A stretch of DNA of 64,000 bases from Catenuloplanes atrovinosus (lineage in GTDB: Bacteria; Actinomycetota; Actinomycetes; Mycobacteriales; Micromonosporaceae), in assembly GCF_031458235.1 (NCBI RefSeq), contig NZ_JAVDYB010000001.1, positions 682,001 through 746,000 on the forward strand, given 5' to 3'. Position 1 is the first letter of the stretch, and every line of letters starts with the position of its first letter. A model generated the notes under the pieces. It ran no database searches. It had not been told where the DNA came from and saw only the letters and a list, made by a program, of their open reading frames with translations. Positions 33,602 to 41,737 of the stretch are shown one piece after another. Position numbers and translations under genes: made by a program.

Positions 33602-34887
33602 CGCTTCTGGTCCACCACCCGCTGCGCCGCCTCGGCCGCCTCCTCCGGCTTCGTGCCGCCGACCACCTTCACGGCCGCCTCCTCCACGGCCGTACGGATG
33701 TCCAGGTTGTTGAACTGGAAGCGCGGTGCCAGCAGTGTCTTGCGGGTCAGCCAGGGCGCGAACGCCTTGAGATCCGCGTTCGTGTACTCCACGCCCTTCA
33801 CGGTCACGTGCTGCGACGTGCCGTTCGCGTAGACCCCGGCCACGGCCGGATCGGACAGGTGCTGGAGCCAGGCCAGCGCCGCGCCCCTCTTCGACGAGTT
33901 CGCGTTGACGCCCAGGATGAACGTGGCGTTGAAGATGCCCTCGTACCGCGCCTGCCCGGCCGCGACCGTGATCGGCGCGTAGAGCCCGAGCGGGAACCGC
34001 GCGCCGAGCTTGCGGACCGGGCCGGCCGCGTAGGAGCCGGTGGCCAGGAACGCGGCCTTCCCGGTGGCGAACAGCTGCATCGCGGCCTCGTTCGCCGAGC
34101 CGGTGGCGCCGTCCTGGAAGTACGGCTTGAGCTGCTCGTACTGCCGGAGCGTGGTGAGGAACCAGTCGTCCGTGACCTTCAGTGTGCCGGCCTCGACCCG
34201 CGCGAAGGCGTCGTCGGCGGGCGCGTTGTTCATCACCATCGAGTTGATCAGCTGGCCGCCGTTGCCGCTGTCCCCGCCCGGCCAGGCGATCGGCGTGACG
34301 CCCTTGGACCGCAGCCCGTCCAGCACGCCGAGGAAGCCGTCCCAGTCCTGCGGCAGGTTCGCGTACCCGTGCGTGGCCAGCAGGTCCGGGTTCGTCACCG
34401 GCATGTTGAAGACCAGCTGGTACGGCAGGCCGAGCTGCTTCCCGCCGCCGGCCCCGGCCGTGATCAGCGCCGGTTCGTACGCATCGACCAGCGACTGCCC
34501 GGTCAGGTCGCTCCACACGCCGGCGGACGCGATGTTGGCGAACTGCGCGCCGCGGAACGCGGTGAACGCGTCGCCCACGCCGCCGCCGCGGATCTTCGTC
34601 AGCGCCGTGCTCTGGTAGTCCGCGGAGGCGGAGATGTCCTGCCGGACCGTGACCTTCGGGTGCTTCCGCGTGAAGCTCGCGATCACCTGGTCGAAGACCT
34701 CCTTGTCCTCGGCCCGCCAGTGCGCGAACGACAGCTCACCCTCGACCGGGCCGTCGAACCCGGCCGCGCCGCTGCCCCGCGGCGCGGCCTCACCGCCCGG
34801 CCCGGCGCACGCGGCGAGCGCGACGGCGCCACCGGTGAGACCGGCGGCCTTCAGCAGGCCTCGGCGGGAGAAGACGTGGTTGGACAT
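33598..34887 (-). CDS. Extracellular sugar-binding lipoprotein of the ABC transporter
   Basis: A 429-residue family 1 solute-binding protein. The N-terminus has a twin-arginine-like SRRGLLKAAG and a lipobox with Cys27 (VALAACAG). The body shows LSFAHWRAEDKEVFDQVIAS, KHPKVTVRQD and GDAFTAFRGAQFANI, typical of ligand-binding lobes. ATG 34887 follows GGAGG; the frame extends further upstream without support. First gene of the three-gene transporter operon. No regulator or glycosidase is adjacent, so the ligand is unknown. Confidence 0.9.
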   Translation of the reverse strand: MSNHVFSRRGLLKAAGLTGGAVALAACAGPGGEAAPRGSGAAGFDGPVEGELSFAHWRAEDKEVFDQVIASFTRKHPKVTVRQDISASADYQSTALTKIRGGGVGDAFTAFRGAQFANIASAGVWSDLTGQSLVDAYEPALITAGAGGGKQLGLPYQLVFNMPVTNPDLLATHGYANLPQDWDGFLGVLDGLRSKGVTPIAWPGGDSGNGGQLINSMVMNNAPADDAFARVEAGTLKVTDDWFLTTLRQYEQLKPYFQDGATGSANEAAMQLFATGKAAFLATGSYAAGPVRKLGARFPLGLYAPITVAAGQARYEGIFNATFILGVNANSSKRGAALAWLQHLSDPAVAGVYANGTSQHVTVKGVEYTNADLKAFAPWLTRKTLLAPRFQFNNLDIRTAVEEAAVKVVGGTKPEEAAEAAQRVVDQKR

Positions 34888-35046
34888 GCGCGTGCGCCTC
34901 CGTGCGATGAGATCGTTGCGCCGAAACTTCCCACATTTCCTACCGACTTGCAAGGTTTTAGTGATGACGTCGTGTGTTCACGTGCACGGCGTGATCGTCA
35001 TGAGCGCGACGGTACGCGCCGACCGTCCAAGATCGACAGAGGGCGG

Positions 35047-36141
35047 TCAGCTCTCGAACGAGGTGGCGTACGCCTCGAACCGGGCCCGCTGCTGCTCGAC
35101 CAGCGGAGACCCGTGCGCGTACGCGTGATCGAAGATCGCCGACCGGCCCGGGTTCGGCAGGTTCACCACCCGCTCGCGCAGCCCCACCGCGAGGTGCTGG
35201 ACCTCCTCCTCGATCTTCACGAAGAAGTCCTCGTCCGCGAGCTGCTGACGGCGCAGGAACGTGGCCAGCCGGGCGATCGGGTCGCGCGCCGCCCACGCCT
35301 CCTGCTCCGCGGCCAGCCGGTACCGCGTCGGGTCGTCCGAGGTGGTGTGCGCGCCCATCCGGTACGTGTACGCCTCGATCAGCGTGGGCCCGCCGCCGCG
35401 CCGCGCCCGGTCCATCGCGTGCCGCGTCACCGCGTAGCTGGCCAGCACGTCGTTGCCGTCCACCCGCAGGCCGGGGAAGCCGAAGCCGGCCGAGCGCCGG
35501 TGGATCGGCGCCCGGGACTGCCGCTCGGTGCCCACGCTGATCGCGTACTGGTTGTTCTGGCAGAAGAAGACGATCGGGGCCTGGTGCACGCCGGCCCAGA
35601 TGAACGACTCGTTGACGTCACCCTGTGCGGTCGCGCCGTCACCGAAGTAGACGATCACGGCCTCGCCGTCGTCGCCGATCCGCCCGTCCAGCGTCACGCC
35701 CATCGCGTACCCGGTGGCGTGCAGCGTCTGCGCGCCCACCACCAGCGTGTACATGTGCGTCTTGTAGGCCTCCGGGTCCCACGCGCCCTGATCCACGCCG
35801 CGGAACAGGCCGAACGGCAGCAGCGGGTCCAGGCCGCGCGCGGTCAGCACGCCGTGCTCGCGGTAGCTCGGGAACACCATGTCCTGCGGCCGCAGCGCCC
35901 GGCCGGAGCCGATCTGCGCCGCCTCCTGCCCGTACAGGCTGGCCCACAGCGCCATCTCGCCCTGCCGTTGCAGCGCCACGCCCTCCGCGTCCAGCCGCCG
36001 CGTGACGACCATGTCGCGGTAGAGACCGCGGTACTCGTCGTCGGTCAGGTCGACGGTGTACTCCACGCCGTCGTGGCCGACCGCGCGCTCGGTCCGCTCG
36101 CCGTCCGGCGTCAAGAGCTGTACGAAGTCCCCGTCGCCCAT
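35047..36141 (-). CDS. pdhA: 2-oxo acid dehydrogenase E1 component, alpha subunit
   Basis: A 364-residue thiamine-diphosphate enzyme subunit. The ThDP motif is GDGATAQGDVNESFIWAGVHQAPIVFF-like, beginning at GDG and ending CQNNQYA; the phosphorylation-loop equivalent is YRMGAHTTSDDPTRY. It decarboxylates pyruvate or a branched-chain 2-oxo acid together with a beta subunit, feeding an E2 acyltransferase. Neither the beta subunit nor E2 is in the flanking genes, so it is an orphan here. ATG 36141 follows GAAGGG. Confidence 0.85.
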   Translation of the reverse strand: MGDGDFVQLLTPDGERTERAVGHDGVEYTVDLTDDEYRGLYRDMVVTRRLDAEGVALQRQGEMALWASLYGQEAAQIGSGRALRPQDMVFPSYREHGVLTARGLDPLLPFGLFRGVDQGAWDPEAYKTHMYTLVVGAQTLHATGYAMGVTLDGRIGDDGEAVIVYFGDGATAQGDVNESFIWAGVHQAPIVFFCQNNQYAISVGTERQSRAPIHRRSAGFGFPGLRVDGNDVLASYAVTRHAMDRARRGGGPTLIEAYTYRMGAHTTSDDPTRYRLAAEQEAWAARDPIARLATFLRRQQLADEDFFVKIEEEVQHLAVGLRERVVNLPNPGRSAIFDHAYAHGSPLVEQQRARFEAYATSFES

Positions 36142-36208
36142 GTTCAACCCTTCGCTGGATGTTTCCGCTGGATCTTGAGGCGCCACAGATTCTCGCAGGC
36201 GGCAGCCT

Positions 36209-36222
36209 GTCACCCCGGTGAC
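36209..36222. promoter_or_regulatory. Perfect 14-bp palindrome between two divergent genes
   Basis: GTCACCCCGGTGAC lies in the 180-bp space between the E1-alpha gene (start 36141, minus) and the stress-protein gene (start 36322, plus). Its position suits an operator acting on either promoter. No regulator is adjacent. Confidence 0.4.
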
Positions 36223-36321
36223 CCTGCACACAACGAATTCACATCGATACCGGTACAGAACCGTGTCGTTACGCGGGTAATCCCTTCGGGTACAGCGGAC
36301 CCCGAACACCTGGAGGAGATC

Positions 36322-36858
36322 ATGACCGTTCCCGATTCCGGTACGCCCATCCCGCCCGGCCCGACCGGCGCCGTACCCGCCGCGCCCGCGCCCACCGACA
36401 CGAGTTCCTCGGTCTCGGTGGCGAGCTACCCCGACTACCAGTCCGCGCAGCGCGCCGTCGACTACCTCTCCGACAACCAGTTCCCGGTGGAGAAGACCGC
36501 CATCATCGGCACCGACCTGCGCCTGGTCGAGAACGTGCTGGGCCGGCTCACCATCGGCCGCGCCGCGCTCGCCGGCCTGGCCAGCGGCGCGTACTTCGGC
36601 TTCTTCATCGGCCTGCTGCTCGGCCTCTTCACCGAGGGCGGCTGGCTCGGCATCATGCTGTCCGCCGTGCTGATCGGTGCGCTGTGGGGTGCGGTCTTCG
36701 GCGCGATCGCGCACGCCCTCACCGGCGGTCGCCGTGACTTCACGTCTCGTAGCTCGCTGCAGGCCGGCCAGTACGCCGTCACCGCCACCCCCGACGTCGC
36801 CGAGCAGGCCCGCCAGCTTCTCGTCCGCCTCAACTGGCAGGCGTCCGGCGCGTCCTGA
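36322..36858 (+). CDS. General stress protein-like membrane protein
   Basis: A 178-residue protein. A Pro/Ala-rich start is followed by SVASYPDYQSAQRAVDYLSDNQFPVEKTAII, the N-terminal domain of the general stress protein 17M-like family, then two membrane helices (AALAGLASGAYFGFFIGLLLGLF and the following ILSAVLIGALWGAVFGAIA-like segment) and a short tail. ATG 36322 has GGAGGA. Function in the family is not established beyond stress induction. Confidence 0.8.
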   Translation: MTVPDSGTPIPPGPTGAVPAAPAPTDTSSSVSVASYPDYQSAQRAVDYLSDNQFPVEKTAIIGTDLRLVENVLGRLTIGRAALAGLASGAYFGFFIGLLLGLFTEGGWLGIMLSAVLIGALWGAVFGAIAHALTGGRRDFTSRSSLQAGQYAVTATPDVAEQARQLLVRLNWQASGAS

Positions 36859-36948
36859 ATCACGTCCGGTCGATTCCGTGGTTCGTCGCCGGCTCGTGGG
36901 TATGTCCACATCGGGACCCGCACGCGAGGGAGGGGAACGGGCCACGGA

Positions 36949-37875
36949 ATGACCAGGGACCAACACCACGAGGACAGGGACGAACGCCGCGTCTGGTCGA
37001 AGATCGACCTGATCAAGCTCTCGGCCGGCACGCTCGCCGCGATATCGTCGGCCGTGTGCGCGTCCTGGCTGGGCGTCGCCGGCACCATCGTCGGCGCCGC
37101 CGTCGCCAGCGTGATCGCCACGGTCGGCCAGGAGCTCTACGCCCACTCCCTCAAACACACCTACCAACGCCTCCGGGGCGTACGCCTGGAACAGGCCCTC
37201 GCCGTCGTCGGCGCCACCAACCGCCCCGCCGCCAACCCTCCGGTGCGCCCCGCCGACCGGGCCATCGCGGCGGACACGGTCGAGACGGTGCTCCTGGACG
37301 ACTTCGCCGACGCGGACCCCGGCCCGTCGCGCACCGCCCCGGACCGCCGCGCCTCCGACCGCCCGATCCCGGCCCGCGCCGCCGCTTCGGCCTCGGCGTC
37401 CGGCCCCGATCACGACGAACCCGCCGCCCGCACCCGCTTCGCCGACCGCTCCGACGACGACTCCACCGTCCGCCGCGCGCACCGGCTCCGCCTCGTCCTC
37501 GCCACGGTGGCCATGTTCGTCTTCGCCATGCTGGCCATCACCGCCTTCGAGCTGATGGCCGGCGACTCCCTGGCCGGCCTCTTCGGCGACGGCTCCGCCG
37601 GTGCCACCACGCTTCCCTTCGTGACCGGCAACGGCGACCCGACCCCGATCTACACCCCGGAGCCACCCCTCTCCACCGTGCCCGCCGACGCGACCCCCAC
37701 CGCCCCGGCCGACCCGCTCCAGTCCACGGCCCCCGCCGAGACCCCCGCCGCCACCGACCCGGCGCCGACCACCGAAACCAACCCCCGGCCCGACCAGCCC
37801 ACCGACCCCCTGACGCCACCGGCGCCCGCCGACCAGCCCCCACCCGCCGCCGACCCGGCCGCCCCGATCGGCTGA
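36949..37875 (+). CDS. Membrane protein with a Pro/Thr-rich tail, unknown
   Basis: A 308-residue protein. The N-terminal 60 residues are charged, then hydrophobic (LAAISSAVCASWLGVAGTIV) and followed by AVASVIATVGQELY; a cytoplasmic-like low-complexity linker leads to a strong helix (LVLATVAMFVFAMLAITAFE near residue 190), and the last 90 residues are Pro, Thr and Ala rich, probably crossing the wall. This arrangement recurs in uncharacterised actinobacterial proteins. A strong terminator follows. Confidence 0.7.
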   Translation: MTRDQHHEDRDERRVWSKIDLIKLSAGTLAAISSAVCASWLGVAGTIVGAAVASVIATVGQELYAHSLKHTYQRLRGVRLEQALAVVGATNRPAANPPVRPADRAIAADTVETVLLDDFADADPGPSRTAPDRRASDRPIPARAAASASASGPDHDEPAARTRFADRSDDDSTVRRAHRLRLVLATVAMFVFAMLAITAFELMAGDSLAGLFGDGSAGATTLPFVTGNGDPTPIYTPEPPLSTVPADATPTAPADPLQSTAPAETPAATDPAPTTETNPRPDQPTDPLTPPAPADQPPPAADPAAPIG

Positions 37876-37890
37876 CCACCCACCTTCTCC

Positions 37891-37920
37891 GAGGCGTCCC
37901 CCACTCGCGGGGGACGCCTC
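37891..37920 (+). terminator. Hairpin terminator
   Basis: A perfect 12-bp stem, GAGGCGTCCCCC (37891-37902) with its complement at 37909-37920 and a 6-base loop, 15 bp after the stop of the membrane protein gene. The 240 bp between it and 38161 hold nothing I can assign. Confidence 0.75.
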
Positions 37921-38160
37921 GGCGTCTACGCCACCATCCCGCCGGCTCGATCCGATCGGGGGATGCGACCGCCCGATCGGAGTTCCATCGATGTGCGGTC
38001 CGCGCATGATCAGCTCTGTCGCGCGCCGCAGGGCGCCACGAGCCCACCACCACGACGCGATTCGCGCCCCGAGGGCCGGCGGGCCGATCCCGTGCCGCGG
38101 CGACGCGGCGGCCCCGGGGTGGACGCCACGAATTCCACCCCGGGGCCACACGCGAGAACG

Positions 38161-39042
38161 TCAGGAATACTGCGGAATGATCTCCGAAGCGAACATGAGC
38201 AACTGGTCGTGGTTGTAGGCGACCCGCGGGAAATACAGGATCGGATAATCCGCTCCCGCCTCCAGCACCGAGTCGATCTTCGCCTGCAGCCGCTCCTTCG
38301 ACCAGTCCACCTCCACATTGACCGACGTCGACTTCACGATGTCGTCATAGTCCCGCCCCACCGTCTCGCAGTGACGACGCAGGATCTCCAGCTTCTCCCG
38401 GATCACCTCAGGATCGCCGTTGCCGAAGTTCGCGCCGTTCGCGTACTTGGCGACCAGCTTCAGCGTCACGTTCTCCCCACCGCCGCCGATCCAGAACGAC
38501 GGGTGCGGACGGCGTACCCCCTTGGGCTCGTTGATCGGCTTGTCGATCGAGTAGTACCTGCCGTTGAAGACCGGAGAATCCTCGGTCCACATCTTGGTGA
38601 CGATCTCGACGGCCTCGCGGAACGCGCCCATCCGGTCGCGCAACTCCGGCCACTCGTAGCCGTACGCCCGCCACTCGTGCTCGTACCAGCCGGCGCCGAT
38701 GCCCGCGTAGAGCCGGCCGTGGCTGGCCACGTCCACGGTCGACGCGATCTTGGCGTAGAGCGCGGGGTGGCGGTAGCCGTTGCAGCCGACCATCTGGCCG
38801 ATGTTGACGCGCGAGGTGTCCCGGGCCAGCGTGGACGTGATCGTCCAACACTCGAACACGGTGTTCATGGTGGGCTCGGGCGTGGTGTGGAAGTGGTCGT
38901 AGACCCAGATCGAGTCCCACGGACCCGCGTCCGCGGCCTTCGCCACCGCGGTCATCGCCTCGTACTGCTCGATGGGGTCGGCGATCTCGGTGAGATCCAT
39001 CCGCCAGCCCTGGGGAACGAACACGCCAAATCGTACGGTCAT
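38161..39042 (-). CDS. LLM-class F420-dependent oxidoreductase
   Basis: A 293-residue luciferase-like TIM-barrel protein of the subgroup that uses cofactor F420. Landmarks are WDSIWVYDHFHTTPEPTMNT, IGQMVGCNGYRHPALYAKIA, GRLYAGIGAGWYEHEW and FWIGGGGENVTLKLVA. The substrate is unknown. It stops just beyond the terminator region and is followed upstream, on the same strand, by the HxlR gene, 15 bp from its stop to this ATG, so both may share a transcript. Confidence 0.9.
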   Translation of the reverse strand: MTVRFGVFVPQGWRMDLTEIADPIEQYEAMTAVAKAADAGPWDSIWVYDHFHTTPEPTMNTVFECWTITSTLARDTSRVNIGQMVGCNGYRHPALYAKIASTVDVASHGRLYAGIGAGWYEHEWRAYGYEWPELRDRMGAFREAVEIVTKMWTEDSPVFNGRYYSIDKPINEPKGVRRPHPSFWIGGGGENVTLKLVAKYANGANFGNGDPEVIREKLEILRRHCETVGRDYDDIVKSTSVNVEVDWSKERLQAKIDSVLEAGADYPILYFPRVAYNHDQLLMFASEIIPQYS

Positions 39043-39057
39043 GGGATGATCCTATGA

Positions 39058-39468
39058 TCATCCGACGTTGCGGCGATCCACCTCGTCCTGGATGAGTTCG
39101 ACCAGTTCGACGACCTTCCCGGCGACGGTCGCGCCGAACGGCGTGAGGCTGTACTCGACCCGCGGCGGGATGGTGGCCTGCACGTCGCGGCGGACCAGGC
39201 CGTCGCGCTCCAGCGCCTGCAACGTCTGGGCGAGCATCTTCTCGCTGACCCCGTCGACGCGGCGGCGCAGCGCGTTGAACCGGTAGGTGCCGCCGTTCAG
39301 CGCCGCGAGCGCCAGCACCCCCCACTTGCCGGCGACGTCCTCCAGGATGCCGCGCGAGGTGCAATGACGCGCGAAGACGCTGGCGGCGAGCTGGTCGACG
39401 GCATCCTGCGTGGTCACGCCCTCCACCGTATCCGGTTCCGCGGCACGGCGTTTCGTGTCGGTGCTCAC
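39058..39468 (-). CDS. HxlR-family regulator
   Basis: A 136-residue winged-helix regulator. Core: RHCTSRGILEDVAGKWGVLA with the conserved cysteine and GKW, then FNALRRRVDGVSEKMLAQTL and RRDVQATIPPRVEYSLTPFG. The single Cys near the N-terminus matches the redox- or quinone-sensing position of YodB-type members. GTG 39468 is chosen because the operator lies directly upstream; GTG 39417 is an alternative that would remove a 17-residue polar extension. It is divergent from a quinone-reductase-like gene, its probable target. Confidence 0.85.
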   Translation of the reverse strand: MSTDTKRRAAEPDTVEGVTTQDAVDQLAASVFARHCTSRGILEDVAGKWGVLALAALNGGTYRFNALRRRVDGVSEKMLAQTLQALERDGLVRRDVQATIPPRVEYSLTPFGATVAGKVVELVELIQDEVDRRNVG

Positions 39469-39474
39469 TTCTGG

Positions 39475-39501
39475 TTGGCACTTTCTAAAAGTTAGTACAG
39501 T
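39475..39501 (+). promoter_or_regulatory. HxlR operator inside the reductase promoter
   Basis: ACTTT-CTA-AAAGT (39480-39492) is a perfect 13-bp dyad. It sits between TTGGCA (39475-39480), a good -35 match, and TACAGT (39496-39501), a TANNNT -10, with a short 15-bp spacer. Binding of the HxlR protein would occlude the plus-strand promoter of the gene at 39551 and lie next to its own start. Assigned by position and symmetry. Confidence 0.6.
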
Positions 39502-39550
39502 CTCGGTGTGCAGCACTGAGCTGTCGCACGGACCAACCGAGGAGCAATTC

Positions 39551-40408
39551 ATGATCGTCGTCACCGGCGCCACCGGACACCTGGGCCGCCTCGTGGTGCA
39601 GGACCTGCTCGACCGCGGCGTGCCCGCCGGCGAGATCGTCGCCGCCGTGCGTACCCCGGACAAGGCCGCCGACCTGGCCGCGAGCGGCGTGCAGGTGCGC
39701 GAGGCCGACTACGACCGGCCGGAGACGCTGGCCCCGGCGTTCGCCGGCGCGGACCGGCTGCTGTTCATCTCCGGCAGCGTGCCGGGCGCGCGCCTGCCCC
39801 AGCACCACGCCGTGGTCGACGCCGCGAAGGCCGCGGGCGTGGGCCTCATCGCGTACACCAGCATCCTCAAGGCCGACACCACCACGATGCTGCTGGCCGC
39901 CGACCACCGCGCGACCGAGGCCCGGATCCGCGAAACCGGCCTGCCGCACGTGTTCCTGCGCAACGGCTGGTACCTGGAGAACTACACCGAGCGCCTCACC
40001 GACACGCTCCGCAACGGCGCGATCCTGGGCGCCGCCGGCGACGGCCGGCTCGCCGCCGCGGCCCGCGCCGACTACGCCGCGGCCGCCGGCGCCGTGCTCA
40101 CCTCGGACGGCCCAGTCAACGTCGCCTACGAACTGGCCGGCGACGAGTCGTTCACGATGGCCGAACTCGCCGCGCAGATCACCGAGCACTCCGGCACCCC
40201 GGTCACCTACCGCGACCTCCCGGTCGACGAGTACGCGACCACCCTGACCGGCTTCGGCCTGCCCCCCGAGGCCGCCACGGTCATCGCCGACGCCGACGCC
40301 GGCATCGCCCGCGGCGAGCTCACCACCGACTCCCGCGACCTGTCCCGCCTGATCGCCCGCCCCACCACCTCCATGCCCGACGCCATCGCCACCACCCTCA
40401 ACAACTGA
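39551..40408 (+). CDS. NAD(P)H-dependent quinone oxidoreductase-like protein
   Basis: A 285-residue atypical short-chain dehydrogenase/NmrA-like protein. The dinucleotide motif is VTGATGHLGRLVVQDLLDRG at the N-terminus; the later segments FISGSVPGARLPQHHAVVDA, LRNGWYLENYTERL and TLTGFGLPPEAATVIADADA are typical of QOR2/YtfG-type quinone reductases. ATG 39551 has AGGAG. Divergent from the HxlR regulator, matching known quinone-responsive HxlR-reductase pairs. Confidence 0.85.
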   Translation: MIVVTGATGHLGRLVVQDLLDRGVPAGEIVAAVRTPDKAADLAASGVQVREADYDRPETLAPAFAGADRLLFISGSVPGARLPQHHAVVDAAKAAGVGLIAYTSILKADTTTMLLAADHRATEARIRETGLPHVFLRNGWYLENYTERLTDTLRNGAILGAAGDGRLAAAARADYAAAAGAVLTSDGPVNVAYELAGDESFTMAELAAQITEHSGTPVTYRDLPVDEYATTLTGFGLPPEAATVIADADAGIARGELTTDSRDLSRLIARPTTSMPDAIATTLNN

Positions 40409-40490
40409 CCCCCTCCCCCCTCCCCACGCCGGCCGCCCCCTCGCCGGCCCCTCTCGCCGGCCGCCCCCACGCCGGCCCCCCTCGCCGCGT

Positions 40491-40548
40491 CGATCTAGGC
40501 CGGATTCACGTGATCGGAGATCACCTCGTCGGAATCCGCCCTAGATCG
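40491..40548. repeat. 58-bp palindromic element, copy 1
   Basis: The arms CGATCTAGGCCGGATT (40491-40506) and AATCCGCCCTAGATCG (40533-40548) pair at 15 of 16 positions around a 26-base loop. The loop begins CACGTGATCGGAGATC and itself contains GTGATC-GGA-GATCAC. The second copy (61837-61894) has the same arms, the same loop length and nearly the same first 16 loop bases. Both are followed by a GC-rich tandem array. Confidence 0.8.
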
Positions 40549-40667
40549 GCGCGGCGCGGCGAGGGGCGGCGCGGCGCGGCGAGGGGCGGCGCGGCGCGGC
40601 GAGGCGAGGGGCGGCGCGGACGAGGGGGCGGCGCGGCGAGGGGCGGCGCGGCGCGGGGGCGGCGCGC
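40549..40667. repeat. GC-rich tandem array
   Basis: Repeats of GGCGCGGCGAGGGGC and shortened variants run from the palindromic element to the IS target site. A similar C-rich array (GCCGGCCCC variants) precedes the palindrome at 40415-40485. The frames through it are Arg/Gly/Ala repeats without support as genes. Confidence 0.7.
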
Positions 40668-41737
40668 GCTAGCTGTGCTGTCCCGACAGGTTGGTGACGC
40701 GGTGGGCGGGTGGGTGGCCGCCGAGGGCGGTGTGGGGTCGGTGGTAGTTGTACCAGTCGAGCCAGCCGGGGTAGGCGTCGCAGCGGGCGGTGTCGGTGGT
40801 GTAGGGCTGGTGGTAGGCCCATTCTTCGGTGAGGGTGCGGTGGAAGCGTTCGACTTTGCCGTTGGTCTGGGGTCGCCAGGGCCGGGTGTGGCGGGGTTGG
40901 ATGCCGAGGTCTGCGCAGGTGGTGTGCCAGGTGTTTTTGGTGTAGGCCCAGGCGTTGTCGGTCAGGACGCGGTGGACGCGCACGCCGTGTGCGGTGAACC
41001 ATGCGGTGGCGCGGCGTAGGAATCCGGCGCAGGTGGCGGCGGTTTCGTCGGGAAGGATTTCGGAGTAGGCCAGGCGGCTGTGGTCGTCGAGGGCGGTGTG
41101 GATGTAGGCGTAGCCTGCGCCGTTGCGGTTGGTGCGGCCGGCGGGTCGGCCGAGGGTTTTGTGTCCGCCGCCGTCGGGGATACGGGCGAGTTTCTTGACG
41201 TCGATGTGGACGAGTTCGCCGGGCTGGTCGCGTTCGTAGCGGCGTACGGGTTCGCCGGTGGCCCGGTCCAGGCAGGCCAGGACTGGTTCGCCGTGCCGGA
41301 CGAGGATGCGGTGCGCGGTCGACGGTGCGATACCGGCGCGGGTGGCCAGCCGGGCAGGGCCGATGCGGTGCGCACGGCGCATCGCGAGGACGTGTGCCTC
41401 GACTGGGGCGGGGGTGCGTGCGGGGCTGTGGTGCGGCCGGCTGGAACGGTCGGTCATCCCGGCTGGTCCGTGTTCGCGGTAGCGGCGGGCCCACCGCTGT
41501 GCGGTGGTCGGCGAGACCTGGAACCGCGCCGCAGCGGCCCGTAACGGCCATCCGTCATCGACCACGCAACGCGCCAGGCGCAGCCGCCCGGTCGGTGTCA
41601 GGGATGCATTAGCGTGAGTCACGAGGACCTTCCTGAGATCGGTGCGGCTGTTGTGGTAGCTCCACACCTATCCGGAAGGTCCTCACCTCATCAAGATCCC
41701 GTACCCGTCACCAACGTCCCGAGACAGCACAGCTAGC
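40668..41737 (-). mobile_element. Complete IS481-family insertion sequence with target duplication
   Basis: The element spans 40674-41731 (1058 bp), bounded by inverted ends: left TGTGCTGTCCCGACAGGTTG then GTGAC, right (reversed) TGTGCTGTCTCGGGACGTTG then GTGAC. It is flanked by GCTAGC on both sides (40668-40673 and 41732-41737), a 6-bp target duplication of the NCTAGN type known for IS481. One transposase gene fills it. The right duplication supplies the stop codon of the diguanylate cyclase gene, leaving that protein intact. Confidence 0.9.
40669..41622 (-). CDS. IS481-family transposase
   Basis: A 317-residue DDE transposase starting at GTG 41622 (VTHANASLTPTGRLRLARCV) with AGGAAGG five bases upstream. 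An N-terminal helix-turn-helix (PLRAAAARFQVSPTTAQRWA) is followed by the rve integrase core: LVHIDVKKLARIPDGGG with the first Asp, VLTDNAWAY with the second, and GKVERFHRTL with the Glu; YNYHRPHTALGG is the usual C-terminal block. It appears intact. Its TAG stop falls within the left target duplication, that is, outside the inverted end. Confidence 0.95.
   Translation of the reverse strand: MTHANASLTPTGRLRLARCVVDDGWPLRAAAARFQVSPTTAQRWARRYREHGPAGMTDRSSRPHHSPARTPAPVEAHVLAMRRAHRIGPARLATRAGIAPSTAHRILVRHGEPVLACLDRATGEPVRRYERDQPGELVHIDVKKLARIPDGGGHKTLGRPAGRTNRNGAGYAYIHTALDDHSRLAYSEILPDETAATCAGFLRRATAWFTAHGVRVHRVLTDNAWAYTKNTWHTTCADLGIQPRHTRPWRPQTNGKVERFHRTLTEEWAYHQPYTTDTARCDAYPGWLDWYNYHRPHTALGGHPPAHRVTNLSGQHS

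Noticed and set aside
30061-37920. Secondary-metabolite or capsule cluster
   Set aside because: The transporter, dehydrogenase and stress genes are separate short units with terminators between them and no biosynthetic core enzyme.
40409-40680. Possible CRISPR array
   Set aside because: The repeats are contiguous low-complexity units without regular unique spacers, and no cas genes are present.
40510-41019. Plus-strand frame across the GC array and IS end
   Set aside because: It is antisense to the transposase and reads the tandem array as Arg-Gly-Gly; no independent evidence.
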